The notes under the pieces were generated by a model, which was not told where the DNA came from, did not search any database, and worked only from the letters and a program-made list of their open reading frames with translations. This document shows, piece by piece, positions 13,295 to 23,700 of a stretch of 64,000 nt of DNA (positions are counted from its first letter, which is position 1; every line of letters starts with the position of its first letter). Origin of the DNA: Oryzias latipes (Eukaryota > Chordata > Actinopteri > Beloniformes > Adrianichthyidae); assembly GCF_002234675.1 (NCBI RefSeq), contig NC_019859.2, forward strand, positions 30,847,434 to 30,911,433. Direction: 5' to 3'. The position numbers and the translations under genes were made by a program.

Positions 13295-16200
13295 ATATAT
13301 ATTTATTTATAATATATAAAGTTTATCTTCAGAAGCTATTTCAATAAAATTAACTTTAATCTCTTTTCTTATTTTGAATCTACGAAAAACAGGGCGAAAA
13401 AAACTGGGCGATATGGTCTAAAAATAAAATCTCCGATTTTATTGTTTTTAATCCGATATCTGTTTTTTTCCCCGACGCCCCCCCCTACCTAAGGAAAGCA
13501 ATACGTACAAATGGCAGACAACTTAAAAGCAAATTTTGCTATTATTTAATCAAATGCAAGACAAATGTACCCCCCATTTCTGGGATGAATAATAAATAAA
13601 TGAACACAACCTTGGAAACAAAGTCCCAGCTGTGTTTTAAGTCTCACTTTGTAGTCTAGACTAAAAGGAGACAAACATTCACCTTGAGAGTAGCACCATT
13701 TTCTAAAAGGATTAACGATACAGCTCATATCTGGGGTCTAAGGTTTTAATTAAATTAATAAACCCCGTCTTCTCCACGGTATATATGGGTACCATGTCTT
13801 TGGCTATATGCAAAGCGACCGCTTCGGTGATTGTTCTCCACCGTGCCCCTTTCAAAGGGATGGGTACCGAGCCCCGTATTGAAGGAGATCCGGGACAACA
13901 TTCTTCAAGACTGCAGTATCCGTAAGATCCGACCTCAACAGTTCTGCTATGCTATGGAGAAGTCGCATTTTTTTGTGTCCCACAAGATATAAACTAGAGC
14001 TGTGACGGTACGGGATTTTTGATCACCGCGCTGATGAAGCAGCAAGAGTCGCGGTCAAAGTCGCGGTGGCAGCAAACCCATACCAGTTCCAAACAACAGA
14101 TGATTTTGTTCCTTTCTCGGGAACAAACTTCCCACTCTCACCGGCAGCCTTGCTGTCGCTTGCCGTTTCATGTGTGCTATGATATTGTTGTCTGTTGCTT
14201 GCCATACCGCCATGTGAAACTAACGCTACGGAAGCTCTGGTGAGCCAAAAATGCGCCAATACACAAAAACCAGATTTAGCTATTTTTTTAAGTCGGCCAT
14301 AACAAAAAATTCGAATTCATTCATTCAATCCATTTTTCGCCCAGGCCTACCTGAATTGTATTTTTACTACACTCCATTAAATGTATTTAAATCGAGAATC
14401 AGCCATCAAGAACTTTGCAAATATTTATCAGTCCTTACAGCCCTAGTCATAAAGGCAGAAGAAAACTGGTTTATTTGCCACTGGTACAATGAAGGATGTT
14501 TTAAAGCATTTTTGGACAGTTGCCTGGCTGAGTCAGAGGATGAAGAAATACCTCAATACCTAAGCCAGCTCACCAGCAGTCTTTCAGCACACATCCTGGG
14601 ATGTTGTCTGAGCACACTGCTTTTGTTTAATCTTCTTCGTGATTTTCCACATGTCGGTTATACTGATGGTGTTAGATTTTGGGCTTCAAAGCGCTCAAAG
14701 AAGTTGTTGAGTCTGTCAGGAAAGGAAGTTCCCCCATCTTTGACCCTCTGTCTGGGCTAATATTCTGTCAGCAACTGGACTCCCTGCCAAATTTGTTGAC
14801 TTGACTATCGAGATATTTTCCGTGAATTTGGCAATGTAGCAAGTGACCACTTCTGTATACATGTCAGTGTTTATATAGCCTTCTGGGAGGCTACTACCTT
14901 GAAAATCTCCTAATAAGTGTCCTTAAAGCAGTCCTGAAGTGCAGAGAAAGCCCATAATGTCCACATGTGTTTTATCTATGATCCACAGCGCTTCAGAAAT
15001 GGTTTCTGTGCCGGTACCAGCACAATGGCAGATGATCAGAGCAACCTGAAGGGGCTTGCTCTATATGCATCAGGAGCGTTTTGCCAAATCCTAATTCTTC
15101 CCCTACCCCTACAGCTTCTCCCTACCCCTACATTTAGCCCTCCAAATGGAGTTTTTTTCTTCTTCTTTTTTAAATAGCGTATTTTAATTCAGACATAACT
15201 CCCACTCGATCACGTCATCAATACTCGCAGTCATCCACATTAGTGACTGGCTGCCGGCACTCTGAAAATGCAGAGTTGCAAAGTTTTATCACTTTAAAAA
15301 GGTCATGCTAAAACAAAAAGTCATTACTTACATTTATATGTAAACTTCTGTGCTTCAGAGCACACCCACATGAAGAAATGGCAAGGCAAGTTTATTTGTA
15401 TAGCACAATTCGTACACAAAGTAATTCAAGGTGCTTCTCTGAGGAGAAATGCGTTTCTCCTCTGCGGCACAGAGCAACGCGGATTACCCTCGTGGCAGAA
15501 GGATACAAACCCCTTTGCTGTAAGGTTTTCCCATTCAATCGTCTATAATTGAAAGGATAGGGAGAAGCCGGAGGAGTAGGGGAAGAATTTGAATTCTGCC
15601 TTTGTGTACATCAAGATCAACAATTTCTCTCCTCTGGTTTTAACGTCAACACATTGTTTAAACTGGGGGTCTTTAAATTGGTACAATTGTAATCCTCTGC
15701 AATTCACTACAGAGCTGCCCAGGTGTTTTGACAACAGTTCACTAATGACATCATGCAACTCTCTGATTGCCTCGTTAACGTTAGCACCTGGTGGTACGTA
15801 AACAATGGCTATGAACTTTTTGTTTAATTCCCTCTGCAGATATAATGGTCGGCATTTCATAATAAGGAACAGGGAGCAATGTTTGATGGCTAATGTGAAG
15901 TTGATGCACCAGTTACTGTTGATGCGTTTACATCAATGCCGGGCGTTGACGTAAACGCCCGGCGCTGTTGTACGGCCATGTCTGGAATGTTGTCCTGGAG
16001 CCGCGTCCACGTGAACCCAAACCAAATCTATTCACTCCCTACAGGTTGTCCTCAGCAATTGAAGCTTGTTGTGAAGGGAGCAAACCTCAAAGAAGTGCCA
16101 TCATTGCTGGTCTTGTGGGATTATTCTATAGTCTTGCGCATATCCCAGCTCTCTTTCCCTTCTTTTGTTTATGTTGACATTGCTTACGCTTCCTCTTCCT

Positions 16201-19200
16201 CCAAACGATGTTAGCGTAGTGTTCGTAGCACCAGGATTTTACCAGCGCATCCAACTCTGACACATAGCAGAATCTTTCAACCATAAAATATGGCTGATAG
16301 ACTTCTTACGGAGGAAAGGGAACTAACTTCACAAACTTTACTCTTTTGAACCCCAGAGAAGCCGCTGTGTTCAGGTGTGCCGCCATCAAGTGAAACAGAT
16401 GTGTCCATGTATTTGAAGCTTCTTTAAAGATCATTTAAATGTAATGCTCCTACTCAAGATTGGTAAATTATTTTACATATGTTTGTTCTTAACTTCTTTG
16501 GCCAGACCACTCTTAAATAAGATATAATACATGTTTTTAAGGGTGTATTCAAACTGGAACGGTCTATTCTGTTGCAAACCAAAGCTTGCAAACAGAAGCA
16601 TGTGACTAAAGAACTCTTCAATCACTTGCCAGGAACTTTAAGGGTGGGGTAAAAACTACAGAAAGCAATCCTTGTCGGGATAGTCCACTTATTCCACCTT
16701 CGCCGAACAATTCTTAATGTCTGTATGAAGGTCTGGTGAAACACTTTTTACTTGCTACTTTGGTACCGTGGAGCCATGCTGCAGGGCGGTTCCTGAGGAG
16801 ACGACGGCTAAGAAGGTATGCTGAGAAGTACATACCGTATTTTCCGGACTATAAGTCGCTCCGGAGTATAAGTCGCACCAGCCCAAAATGGCATTATAAA
16901 GTAGAAAAAAACACAGATAAGTCGCACTGGACTATAAGTCGCATTTTGAAGGGGAAATTTATTTGACAAAATCTGTGACCAAGAACTAATAACTTGCACA
17001 ACCTCATATGACACAATCATAGCAGACTGTTTATCTCATAATTTCACAGTAATTCTTTCTCATACTTATTTATTTATTCCTTTCATGAAGCATCATTGGC
17101 CAACTAATACTCTGTTTTTATTCTGTATTTGTAAAAACAGTTGTCATTTTTATTGCATTTCTGAATCTATGAAATCATTGGAAAATAGTATATTGTGTTT
17201 TTAGCCTTCAAGATCTTATTGTAAAAAAAAGTTTGCTGATTCTCTGAGTCACTTAACATACTCTTAACACTTAACATACCTCATACATCAAATTCACCCA
17301 GGAACATCATCTCTGTTCCTCACAAATGAACATAACAGGAGGGTTAACAATGTATTTATTTCAATTTATTTCTAATATAAGTCGCTGCGGAGTATAAGTC
17401 GCACCCCTTGCCAAACTATGAAAAAAAGGGTGACTTATAGTCCGGAAAATACGGTATATGACATATAGAGTGTCAGAAAACAGTGTGTATCACGTTACAC
17501 ATTGTTTTAATGAAGTTGAATTCATCTGACCACATTTCAATGAGTTGCTGTCTCTCATCGTCATGGTTACTACCTATCTACTCTGTTTACATACCATAAT
17601 GCCCAGCTATGGTGGCTATTTGGTCCAGTTGTTCTGTTCTGAACATGGAGCCTAATCAGACTGATGAAACTCAGAGCGAACCAGAGCTCAGTCCAATTGG
17701 AAACTAACTGAGACCACCCAGAGAGGCGTTCCTGGTCCCGGACCAGGGTCTGTTTGGGTGTATTCAGACTGAAAATGTGTTCCGGATTATCAGGGGAAAC
17801 GAACTCAAGTTCATTTTCAGTGAACCAAATGTGTCCAGTCAGAATACACCATTAGCGATGAACAACAAAAATTTAACAGTGCAAATGTGTGGATTTGCAT
17901 TTTTCTTAACTAAGGATTGCAACACTATGCCTTTAAGGTTAGACTTTAGGTATAAAACTGATGACCGGCCACTTTCTTCTTCTCTCCATTTAAAATCAGG
18001 CGGCACTTGACTCAAATGATTAACAGAGATTATTGTTGTTCTGAACTGACAGGTGAGTGTTCAATGAACCTCTGAGTGAGAGCAGTAACTGAGAGTAACA
18101 GTTCGAAAACAAGTTTACAACTAGGATGTTTATCATACCAATAAATCCAGATTTTAAGAAAGCAGAATAATTTGAATGACAGGTCCTTTACCTTTGACAA
18201 GCTCCAAGTACCAGACAGGGCGGACAACAAATAAAATACACCCTACTAGTAACAACACATGGAGCAATAAATAGATAACTTGAGTTTGAATAAACATTGT
18301 TGCAACGAAAAGAAAAACGCACAACTTTCTTCCAAAAAAAAAAAAAAAACACTTCACCTACAGTAAAATCAGAAATATATAGCAATAGCCTTAATGAAGA
18401 TGGCAGAAATGTTCATTGTTTGATCCCAAAGATCAAACTTGGTTTTGCAGGAAAATAGCCAGATCAACACAAGAGATTTTATTTAGTATTTGCTCAGACA
18501 AACGTTACATGAAATGTACTGTTCTTAGGCTATGGTGTTTAAACTATAACGTGAAAATAAAGCCAAAAACTTGAAATCCCTCAACTGATTTTCACTCTGA
18601 TACAAGAAAACCAAACACGGTTGTTACAAAGCCACAGAGCAGACAGTAAAACTGCCATGGTTTTCTATATTAAGTCTAAATGAAGATCGTCTCGGGCATT
18701 AATCAAACTCAAAATTAAACTCAATTTTCAAGCAACAATAAATGGTGGAATTAATTAAGACTTTTCATTTTCTTAGCACCAACAATATTTACTGTATGAA
18801 CAGAACTGTTGGTCATTATAAATGTTGTATTCCATTTCCAACAAGTCTATGAGAAAAGAAGTCTCACATTCCTGAGATTCCATCAAGAAACTACTGAAGC
18901 CCCTTTTAAAAGCATGCTCAATAAGGGGGACCTCTGGCAGTTAAAGAGGACATGCATCCTGAAATGATACCCTTCAAAAATGTTATAATAATACAAAAAA
19001 TTATACAATATTTGGATATAAGAAAGGGCAAAATCTTTAAATATTTGGTCCATGGGGAGGCTAAGAAGAAAACTACATTTATCACCTCTAAAGATTTAAC
19101 TCAGAAAAACTTGAGTAATGTGTGGAAAAAGTGAGTTCAGCTTGTGCACTTCAGCAACAAAAGCATGAAAACGTTGAACTTGAAAGTCACGTGTAAATAA

Positions 19201-19549
19201 GAATATGAAAGACCATCGTTCAGCCTCCGAAATAGCCAGGAAGATCGTCTATATTACGTCAACACAACAAAGTTGTTGCCACAGCTAAGCTCTGCCCGTG
19301 TGAAAACCCCTGTGGATAAGAAAGGTTTAATACTTCTTTGTGATTTTATCCACACGTTCGAGTCAACCCAACTTTGTGTAGTGGGTAAATAAAGTAGTTG
19401 TAGGTCACAGGTGCTCAACAATCTGCATTCTCCCAGAGAATGATTAGCATCCAAGCTAACCTGCTAGCATGACTGAACGCCGTGCAAGTTCGCTTACCTG
19501 TCAACCGCACCTTCACTGGGCCATTTCTCCGGACTCCTTGGTTCGACAT
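880..19549 (-). CDS. SMURF2: SMURF2 E3 ubiquitin ligase, N-terminal part (exons 1-4)
   Basis: SMURF2 is a NEDD4-family HECT ubiquitin ligase that targets SMADs and TGF-beta/BMP receptors; its C2 domain binds membrane and restrains the HECT domain. Coding exons on the minus strand are 19498-19549, 4287-4325, 3419-3527 and 880-1013, with phases that join exactly (17 codons+1, 13+1, 36+2, 45+1). They give residues 1-111: [17 protein letters not shown], then [13 protein letters not shown], then the [15 protein letters not shown] core with WNQHYDLYIG, then [17 protein letters not shown], all C2 domain. The start is the ATG at 19547-19549. The N-terminus [11 protein letters not shown] lacks the extra residues I recall after RRNG in SMURF1, so SMURF2 is preferred. 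WW and HECT domains lie beyond the left edge. Intron 1 is about 15.2 kb and packed with transposons; introns 2 and 3 are 0.76 and 2.4 kb. Confidence 0.95.
1014..3418 (-). other. SMURF2 intron 3 with possible LINE tail
   Basis: AT-rich intron without exons. Between about 2650 and 3100 the plus strand has a decayed reading that resembles the C-terminal end of L2-type reverse transcriptase ORFs: a [15 protein letters not shown]-like stretch followed by a [12 protein letters not shown]-like stretch, with several stops. I infer an old non-LTR retrotransposon fragment. The rest shows nothing I can name. Confidence 0.4.
3528..4286 (-). other. SMURF2 intron 2
   Basis: A 759 bp AT-rich intron between C2 exons 3 and 2. 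No repeat, RNA gene or regulatory element is recognised. Confidence 0.6.
4893..5500. mobile_element. hAT-type MITE with 8-bp target duplication
   Basis: The element starts GTAGGCCTGCACAATATA and ends ATATCGTGCAGCCCT, so the two ends are imperfect inverted repeats of the AGGGCTGCACGATAT type common in fish hAT elements. It is flanked by the 8-bp duplication AATACTAG at 4885-4892 and 5501-5508. CGCAATATCG-rich subterminal sequence appears on both sides. It has no coding capacity and carries a second repeat inside (5117-5325). A related copy is at 27377-27752. Confidence 0.85.
5117..5325. repeat. Palindromic dispersed repeat (copy 1)
   Basis: A roughly 210 bp repeat whose left arm ACCCTGGTCCTGAAGAGCC is repeated inverted on the right as GGCTCTTGAGGACCAGGGTT (one base skipped in the stem). 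The middle holds a GATTGACTGAACACACCTG motif. A second copy lies at 56625-56822. It looks like a short inverted-repeat transposon inserted in the hAT MITE around it. Confidence 0.7.
5520..7660 (+). pseudogene. Crypton (tyrosine recombinase) transposon relic
   Basis: Open but frameshifted plus-strand frames at 5740-6430 look like a Crypton-type protein (DUF3504/tyrosine-recombinase family). They show an acidic start ([12 protein letters not shown]), a helical segment [20 protein letters not shown], then [53 protein letters not shown] and, in another frame, [20 protein letters not shown]. At least two frame changes make it non-functional. The outer parts, about 5535-5640 and 7320-7640, resemble the two halves of a short element at 51365-51800, which suggests where this element ends. 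Family assignment is from memory of Crypton, ZMYM and KCTD1-like recombinase sequences. Confidence 0.65.
6523..6764. repeat. Dispersed fish repeat inside the Crypton relic
   Basis: A 240 bp block starts GGTAAATGGTAAAGACTTGC, carries ATAGCGCTTTTCTACC and ends with the motif TGTCTTGCCCAAGGACACTT followed by a GGTCGACCGC...CACCGCTGCC tail. A short second piece of the same family is at 7004-7055, and an interrupted copy is at 33861-34754. It is a multicopy noncoding repeat; its class is unknown to me. Confidence 0.65.
7700..9740. other. SMURF2 intron 1, LINE/SINE tails
   Basis: No exon is seen. At about 8450-8560 the sequence GGAACCCTGGACAGGTC with CAGTCTGTCGCAGGG matches a tail common to fish retroposons. 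At about 8735-8815 the sequence GTAAGCGCATTGAGCATCTG followed by AAAGCGC and a (TTA)n run looks like an L2/V-SINE 3' end. The remainder is AT-rich. Confidence 0.45.
9749..9842. repeat. (CAAT)n simple repeat
   Basis: Tetranucleotide array of about 23 CAAT units with one interrupting C. Translation gives a meaningless NQSI repeat. Confidence 0.98.
10650..10985 (+). pseudogene. Tc1 transposase C-terminal remnant
   Basis: Plus-strand translation in shifting frames gives [16 protein letters not shown], then [18 protein letters not shown], then [11 protein letters not shown] followed by a stop and [12 protein letters not shown]. These are the DDE-type Tc1 transposase signatures (the NDPKHTA and PNLNPIE blocks). 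Frameshifts and stops show it is dead, and an A-rich run follows at 10985-11021. Confidence 0.85.
11104..12954. mobile_element. hAT transposon inserted in the Tc1 element
   Basis: Ends are CAAGGGTGGCGAAC on the left and CGCCACCCCTG on the right, inverted copies of CA(A/G)GGGTGGCG. The flanks are GAATAGCA (11096-11103) and GACTAGCA (12955-12962), an 8-bp duplication with one mismatch, as expected for hAT. Removing it restores the Tc1 sequence GAAAACCTTGT...GAAAACTTTTGG seen in the other copy near 44010. It carries a decayed transposase frame at 11362-11890. Confidence 0.85.
11362..11890 (+). pseudogene. hAT transposase remnant (ZBED5/GTF2IRD2-like)
   Basis: Plus-strand frames give [19 protein letters not shown], then after a break [19 protein letters not shown] and [18 protein letters not shown]. 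These resemble the hAT transposases that also gave rise to ZBED5-, SCAND3- and GTF2IRD2-type proteins. Stops after KMKNSS and elsewhere show it is inactive. The call rests on recalled family motifs. Confidence 0.7.
13222..13310. repeat. (GT)n microsatellite with AT tail
   Basis: About 30 GT units followed by GTATATATATATTTATTTAT. It abuts the right end of the Tc1 element. Confidence 0.97.
13390..14445. repeat. Possible hAT-like element pair
   Basis: A left edge GGGCGATATGGTCTAAAAAT (13406-13425) and a second start AGAGCTGTGACGGTACGGG (13994-14012) look like fish hAT termini, and CCTTACAGCCCTAG at 14434-14447 looks like a right terminus. I cannot pair ends or find a target duplication with confidence. 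Confidence 0.35.
14437..14757 (+). other. Unexplained open frame, about 105 codons
   Basis: Inside a longer plus-strand open frame, the part from [15 protein letters not shown] through [14 protein letters not shown] to [19 protein letters not shown] has protein-like composition. It has no splice context in a neighbouring gene and lies inside a repeat-rich SMURF2 intron. I do not recognise the family. A retroposed gene fragment or an unknown transposon ORF are both possible. Confidence 0.25.
15550..16230 (-). pseudogene. LINE ORF2 fragment (endonuclease region)
   Basis: On the minus strand the upstream part reads a [12 protein letters not shown] stop pattern and the downstream part reads [20 protein letters not shown], then [19 protein letters not shown]. 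This is the start and apurinic-type endonuclease region of a fish non-LTR retrotransposon. Stops and the missing reverse transcriptase mark it as a truncated relic. A GGCAAGTTTATTTGTATAGC repeat piece lies beside it at 15384-15403. Confidence 0.75.
16541..17850. mobile_element. MITE with GGTGTATTC ends, interrupted
   Basis: The left end GGGTGTATTCAAACTGGAAC and the right end GTCCAGTCAGAATACACC form an inverted pair. A related GGGTGTATTCAGACTG motif occurs inside at 17756-17771. I could not find a clear target duplication. A second element is nested at 16833-17456. Confidence 0.6.
16833..17456. mobile_element. MITE with CCGTATTTTCCGGAC inverted repeats
   Basis: The left end TACCGTATTTTCCGGACTAT and right end ATAGTCCGGAAAATACGGTA are perfect inverted copies for 20 bases and are bounded by TA. 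Internal ATAAGTCGC units repeat several times at both ends. A widespread vertebrate nonautonomous DNA element type; superfamily not assigned. Confidence 0.85.
17860..19497. other. SMURF2 intron 1, proximal part
   Basis: AT-rich intron next to exon 1. I see no exon, RNA gene or clear repeat here apart from short A/T runs. Confidence 0.5.
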
Positions 19550-20050
19550 TCCCTTTAGTATTCCACCCTAAAGAAAATCCACCACAAGTATCTAATTCAT
19601 GGGTCGAAGCGGAAGTGTTCTGAGCCGATATCTCCTAAAAGAATCCGCGGGCTAGCTTCGAGTTAGCCTGTTGTAATATCACCATAGCAAATCACCCTGA
19701 CTGTACTTGTAACAGAACAGTGTCGCTAAGCTGCGAACGCGTTTCGCCTGTAAACCCATGTTTTTTTTCCCTTTGACAGAAACGGTACAGAACTGCGCTC
19801 CCGCGTGCCACCGGGAATCAAACCAACGGCTGCTCCTCCATTCGGACGTGCGCTTGTGCTGCTCGGGCTGCTGAAACTGAAGTTGGTCGCCGCGGTGGTG
19901 AAGGCTGAGCTTCTGCACGCGGACGAGGCGCAGGCACATCCGGCACAGCAGGCAAAACAAAATACAGAAGAAACGACATCACAAACAAATAATCTCCATA
20001 GAAATGACTCTATAAATAAGTGGTTCACAAATTAACTGTGAATACGACTC
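19550..20050 (-). promoter_or_regulatory. SMURF2: SMURF2 5' flank, GC- and CpG-rich
   Basis: The base composition changes sharply upstream of the SMURF2 ATG; 19790-19945 is the most CpG-dense part. This fits a CpG promoter and 5' UTR for SMURF2. Frames are open on both strands here, but none starts convincingly or matches a known protein to me. No TATA box is seen. Confidence 0.5.
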
Positions 20051-20606
20051 TCTATACGGTCTGCATAGGTGTAACACAAACATTTGTGACCCACTGCATG
20101 TCGTGACTCAATTTTTAAACACGTTTCGCTTTTATTTTGAAATCTTACCTACATGATTTGAGTAAACTATTAACATTTATGCACATAAAATATGAATAAG
20201 ATTAAATTATTAGCAATAGTTATTGTTGTTTCGGTGCAGGAAAATCCAGTGATTGTAATTATTTTTACAGTAAAACCCACAATATTTGGTGTTTACACCA
20301 TTGTTATTGCGGTAATTTATAGTAAACACCCTTCATGTAAAAAGTTAAAAAGAAAAATGTAATGGTTATTAGAAATATTACAAATAGTATTCTAAATATT
20401 AAAAATAATATCTCTCCATATTATGGTCTCTGTGGGGTAAAACTTGAAATCTCTTATAAAGACAGGTATTACAAAAATAAAGACATTGTCGCCACCTAGG
20501 GGTGATTTAGTAGAATGGCATTTCATACATTGACGATAAGTTTTCCGTGTTAATAAACTTACTTATGTGATGCAACAAGAGAAAAAAACCCATGTAAAGA
20601 ATGCAT

Positions 20607-20612
20607 TTTATT
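20607..20612 (-). terminator. KPNA2: KPNA2 poly(A) signal
   Basis: TTTATT on the plus strand is AATAAA on the minus strand, about 140 bases past the KPNA2 stop codon. It is the first canonical signal downstream of the gene. Confidence 0.65.
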
Positions 20613-20752
20613 TAAAAACATTTCATGGAAATGTGGATATATTGCTGTTTTAATAGAAATTAGAAAGAAAAAAAAACAAGCATTGTCAGGTTCATTAAAA
20701 ATATAAAAAAAGTCTATAAAGAAATCATTTTACATAAAGAAAACAAAAAGTT

Positions 20753-23700
20753 TTAAAACAGAAAAGATCCATGACCCTCTGGGATATGGAAGGCAATGAA
20801 ATCTGCCTCCGATTCAGGAATCTTGTCGTCGTTCTGGAAAACAAAGGGTCAGGAAGAAAAAATTATTTTGAAAAAAGTTGCCTGGCAAACAAAAGACAAA
20901 CTGCAAACAGTTTATACTAGACGTTTAAACACCACAGGATTCGTGGAAGGTCAGTCAAAAAATATAGGGAAAAAAACATTGAAAATGTCAAAAAGATTAA
21001 TTCCATCCATCTCCTTTCACTTATCAGGGTCGCAGGGGCAGCAGTCTTAACTAAGATTCCCAGACTTCCCTCTCCCTGGCCACTTCCTCCAGCTCCTCTG
21101 GAGGGGGCCCGTGGCGTTTCCAGGCCGAACCAGATGCCCGTGCCACCTCAACTGGCTCCTCTAAATGTGGAGGAGCAGTGGCTCTACTCCGACCTCTCTC
21201 TCCGAGCTTCTCACCCTATTTCTAAGGGAGCGGCCAGCCACCCTACAGAGGAAGCACATTTCAGCCGCTTGTTTTCAGGACCTTACGCTCCAATCTTCCA
21301 TCACTTGTGAAAAATGACCCCAAAGTATTTAAACTCCGCCCCCTGGGGCCGGAAGCACCCCACCCATCAGAAGAGGACAAAACTACGTATCTACGGTCGA
21401 GAACCGTGGCCCGGGTGAGCCTGTATTCAAAAAGTTGAATTCCTTTTTCAAAATATACAAGAATCCTCCAGATTCCCTTTTAAAGAAACATCTGGTAAAT
21501 CTTTGACGCAATTACATTCTGGTAAATGTTCTGTAAAGTCATCTGACTATAAGCAAATTACATGTATTTACAAAACTTTTTTTCCATATTGTTTATACCT
21601 GAACGTATCATGGATTCACTTAGCAGCAGAGGGCTGTTCAAAAGCCTTTCCAGGAAAGTTTACCCATCTGTGGGCGACTTTGATGCCGTCATCCTTCTCT
21701 GAAGTTTGTCTGATGCTTAATCCTTTTTTTTTTCTTAGTCATGTTTATGTCCTTCAGTTAGGTGGAAAACCTGAGCAAAACTCACCTCCTGAGAGAAGTA
21801 TTTGTCTATGATGTTAAGGGAGGACTTGTAAACGGCTTCGTTGTCGTGGGACTGCAATGCCTCCAGTGTGTCTAAGCCTCCCAGACCTTCAATCAAAAGG
21901 CGCACTTTCTCAACTTCACCGGTATCTTTTGACATCTGTGCAAAAAAGAAAAGAACAAAAACTAAATAACCTGGTGCCTCATTTATAAACGTTGCGTACG
22001 CACAAAAGAAGGCGTACGCCACTCTCTACGCAATAGTTCAATTCAATTTAATTTGTATAGCCCAAAATCACAACTACAGTCGTCTCGATGGGCTTCGAAG
22101 TAAAACATGAACTCAAAAGGATCACGAATACAAAGAGTTCAATAGGAAAATACTAAAATGAACTAACAAACTGACTAAGCTATACTGGCATCCCTGCCCT
22201 TAGACCCCCCTTTGCGGTAAGGAAAAACTCCCAAGTAGTTGATATTTATAAAAAGCAAACTTGACGGGAAAATGTGCGGTCCTTCACGCAAACTCTGACC
22301 CAGGGGTACGCACAAAAACGGGTGAAATGAGAAATGGCGACACCGTCGGCAGATGGACGAAACACGTGAAAGTGACACTGTGTGCCAAATCGCTCTGGCA
22401 TGTGCTGTGCTACACAATGTGGCACAGCTTAAAAACGTGCTTCTACCCCCTGGTGCCGATTGCTGTGTTGGCCCCGACCCTGAACCCCATCCCCACGCAT
22501 TTGAGCCAAATGCTGCTGCTGTGCGCCAGCGTTTGGAAGTGGTGCATCTGGCGCGTCGGTGTCCCCCTCCGACTCTGTCTCCACCCGGGGTCCCCTTTCC
22601 CCCACCCGTGGCAGACACACTCTGGCGATGCAGCGCTAGAAGTTTTTTTGCCTCCACTTTGATGTGTGACCATTTCTTTTTTATTTCGGCCACGGTCCAA
22701 GGTTGTGAGGCTGCAGCATTTACACCGTCTGCCACCGTTTGCCGCTCACGTGCCTTTTTGGCATTAGTAATGCCCACACTGTGCCCTCCAAACAACACTT
22801 TTCTCCTCTTTTCCACCTCGCCAACGATAACTTCTACTTCAGATTGAGTGATGTTACGTTTTTTTTGATTTTCTCTCCGTGTTTGGCATGATTTCGCAAT
22901 CAATGAATATTCATTTGTGGGCGTTTCACGGACTATTTATGGGCAACTATGGGCGTGTCATGAAGCCGCAAAAGCTGCGCTGCATTTAGAATTGATTGTG
23001 ATTTATTAAGGGAAAGATGCGTAGGATGTGCGTGCGCACGGTTTTATAAATCCGAATATTTCTGTGCGTACGCACGTCCTATGTTTCATCCGTACGCCAC
23101 TTCTGACGCAAATGCTGCGCAAAGTTTTATAAATGAGGCCCCTGGGCTTCCAGTGATTGGAAGACGGATCAGTGGTTCAACTTTGGACAAGAAACCCCAA
23201 CGGCCTTCAGCAAAACTCATGTTGATCATTACATAAAAAAGGGTTCAACTCCAAAAAAAAAAAAAAAAAAAAAACAGTCCTTAATTGGGCTCATTTCTTA
23301 ATGTGAATTTTACAGTTAAAATATTTCTGGAAACAGGAATATATATATATATATTTTCCATCATAAACAGTCCAGAAATGTATGCTCCTTTTCTAACCAG
23401 CTAGATCAAGGCTGTCAAACTCAAGAGCACAGGAAGCCGAAATCCAAAACAAACTTTAGGCTGTAGGCTGAACAGGATAGACATTCACTGAACACTAAAA
23501 CTAAACTTTTAAAACTTAACTTTTTGGACATAAATACAGTGGTGGACAAAATTGTTGGTACCCCTCAGTTAAAGAAAGAAAGTCCACAATGCTCACTGAA
23601 ATGACTTGAAACGTTCCAAAGTAACAATAAATCAAAATGTATTGAAAATTAAATAATCAAAACCAGCCATTACTTTTGAGTTGTTCATTAAAAGAATTAT

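Larger units (their letters stand above)
21975..23140. mobile_element. PIF/Harbinger-type element with SINE-like insert
   Basis: Ends TGCCTCATTTATAAACG and TTTATAAATGAGGCC are inverted. CCTGG flanks both sides (21970-21974 and 23141-23145). Subterminal ACGTTGCGTACGCAC and GTGCGTACGCACG motifs repeat. It carries remnants of both Harbinger genes, a Myb/SANT-like protein on the minus strand and a DDE transposase end on the plus strand. A noncoding repeat (22040-22262) is inserted near the left end. It lies in a KPNA2 intron. Confidence 0.8.

Noticed and set aside
22175-22903. The 242-codon minus-strand ORF as a host gene
   Set aside because: Only its first part is a Myb/SANT domain; it lies inside Harbinger inverted ends and the rest is frameshifted and runs into a nested repeat.
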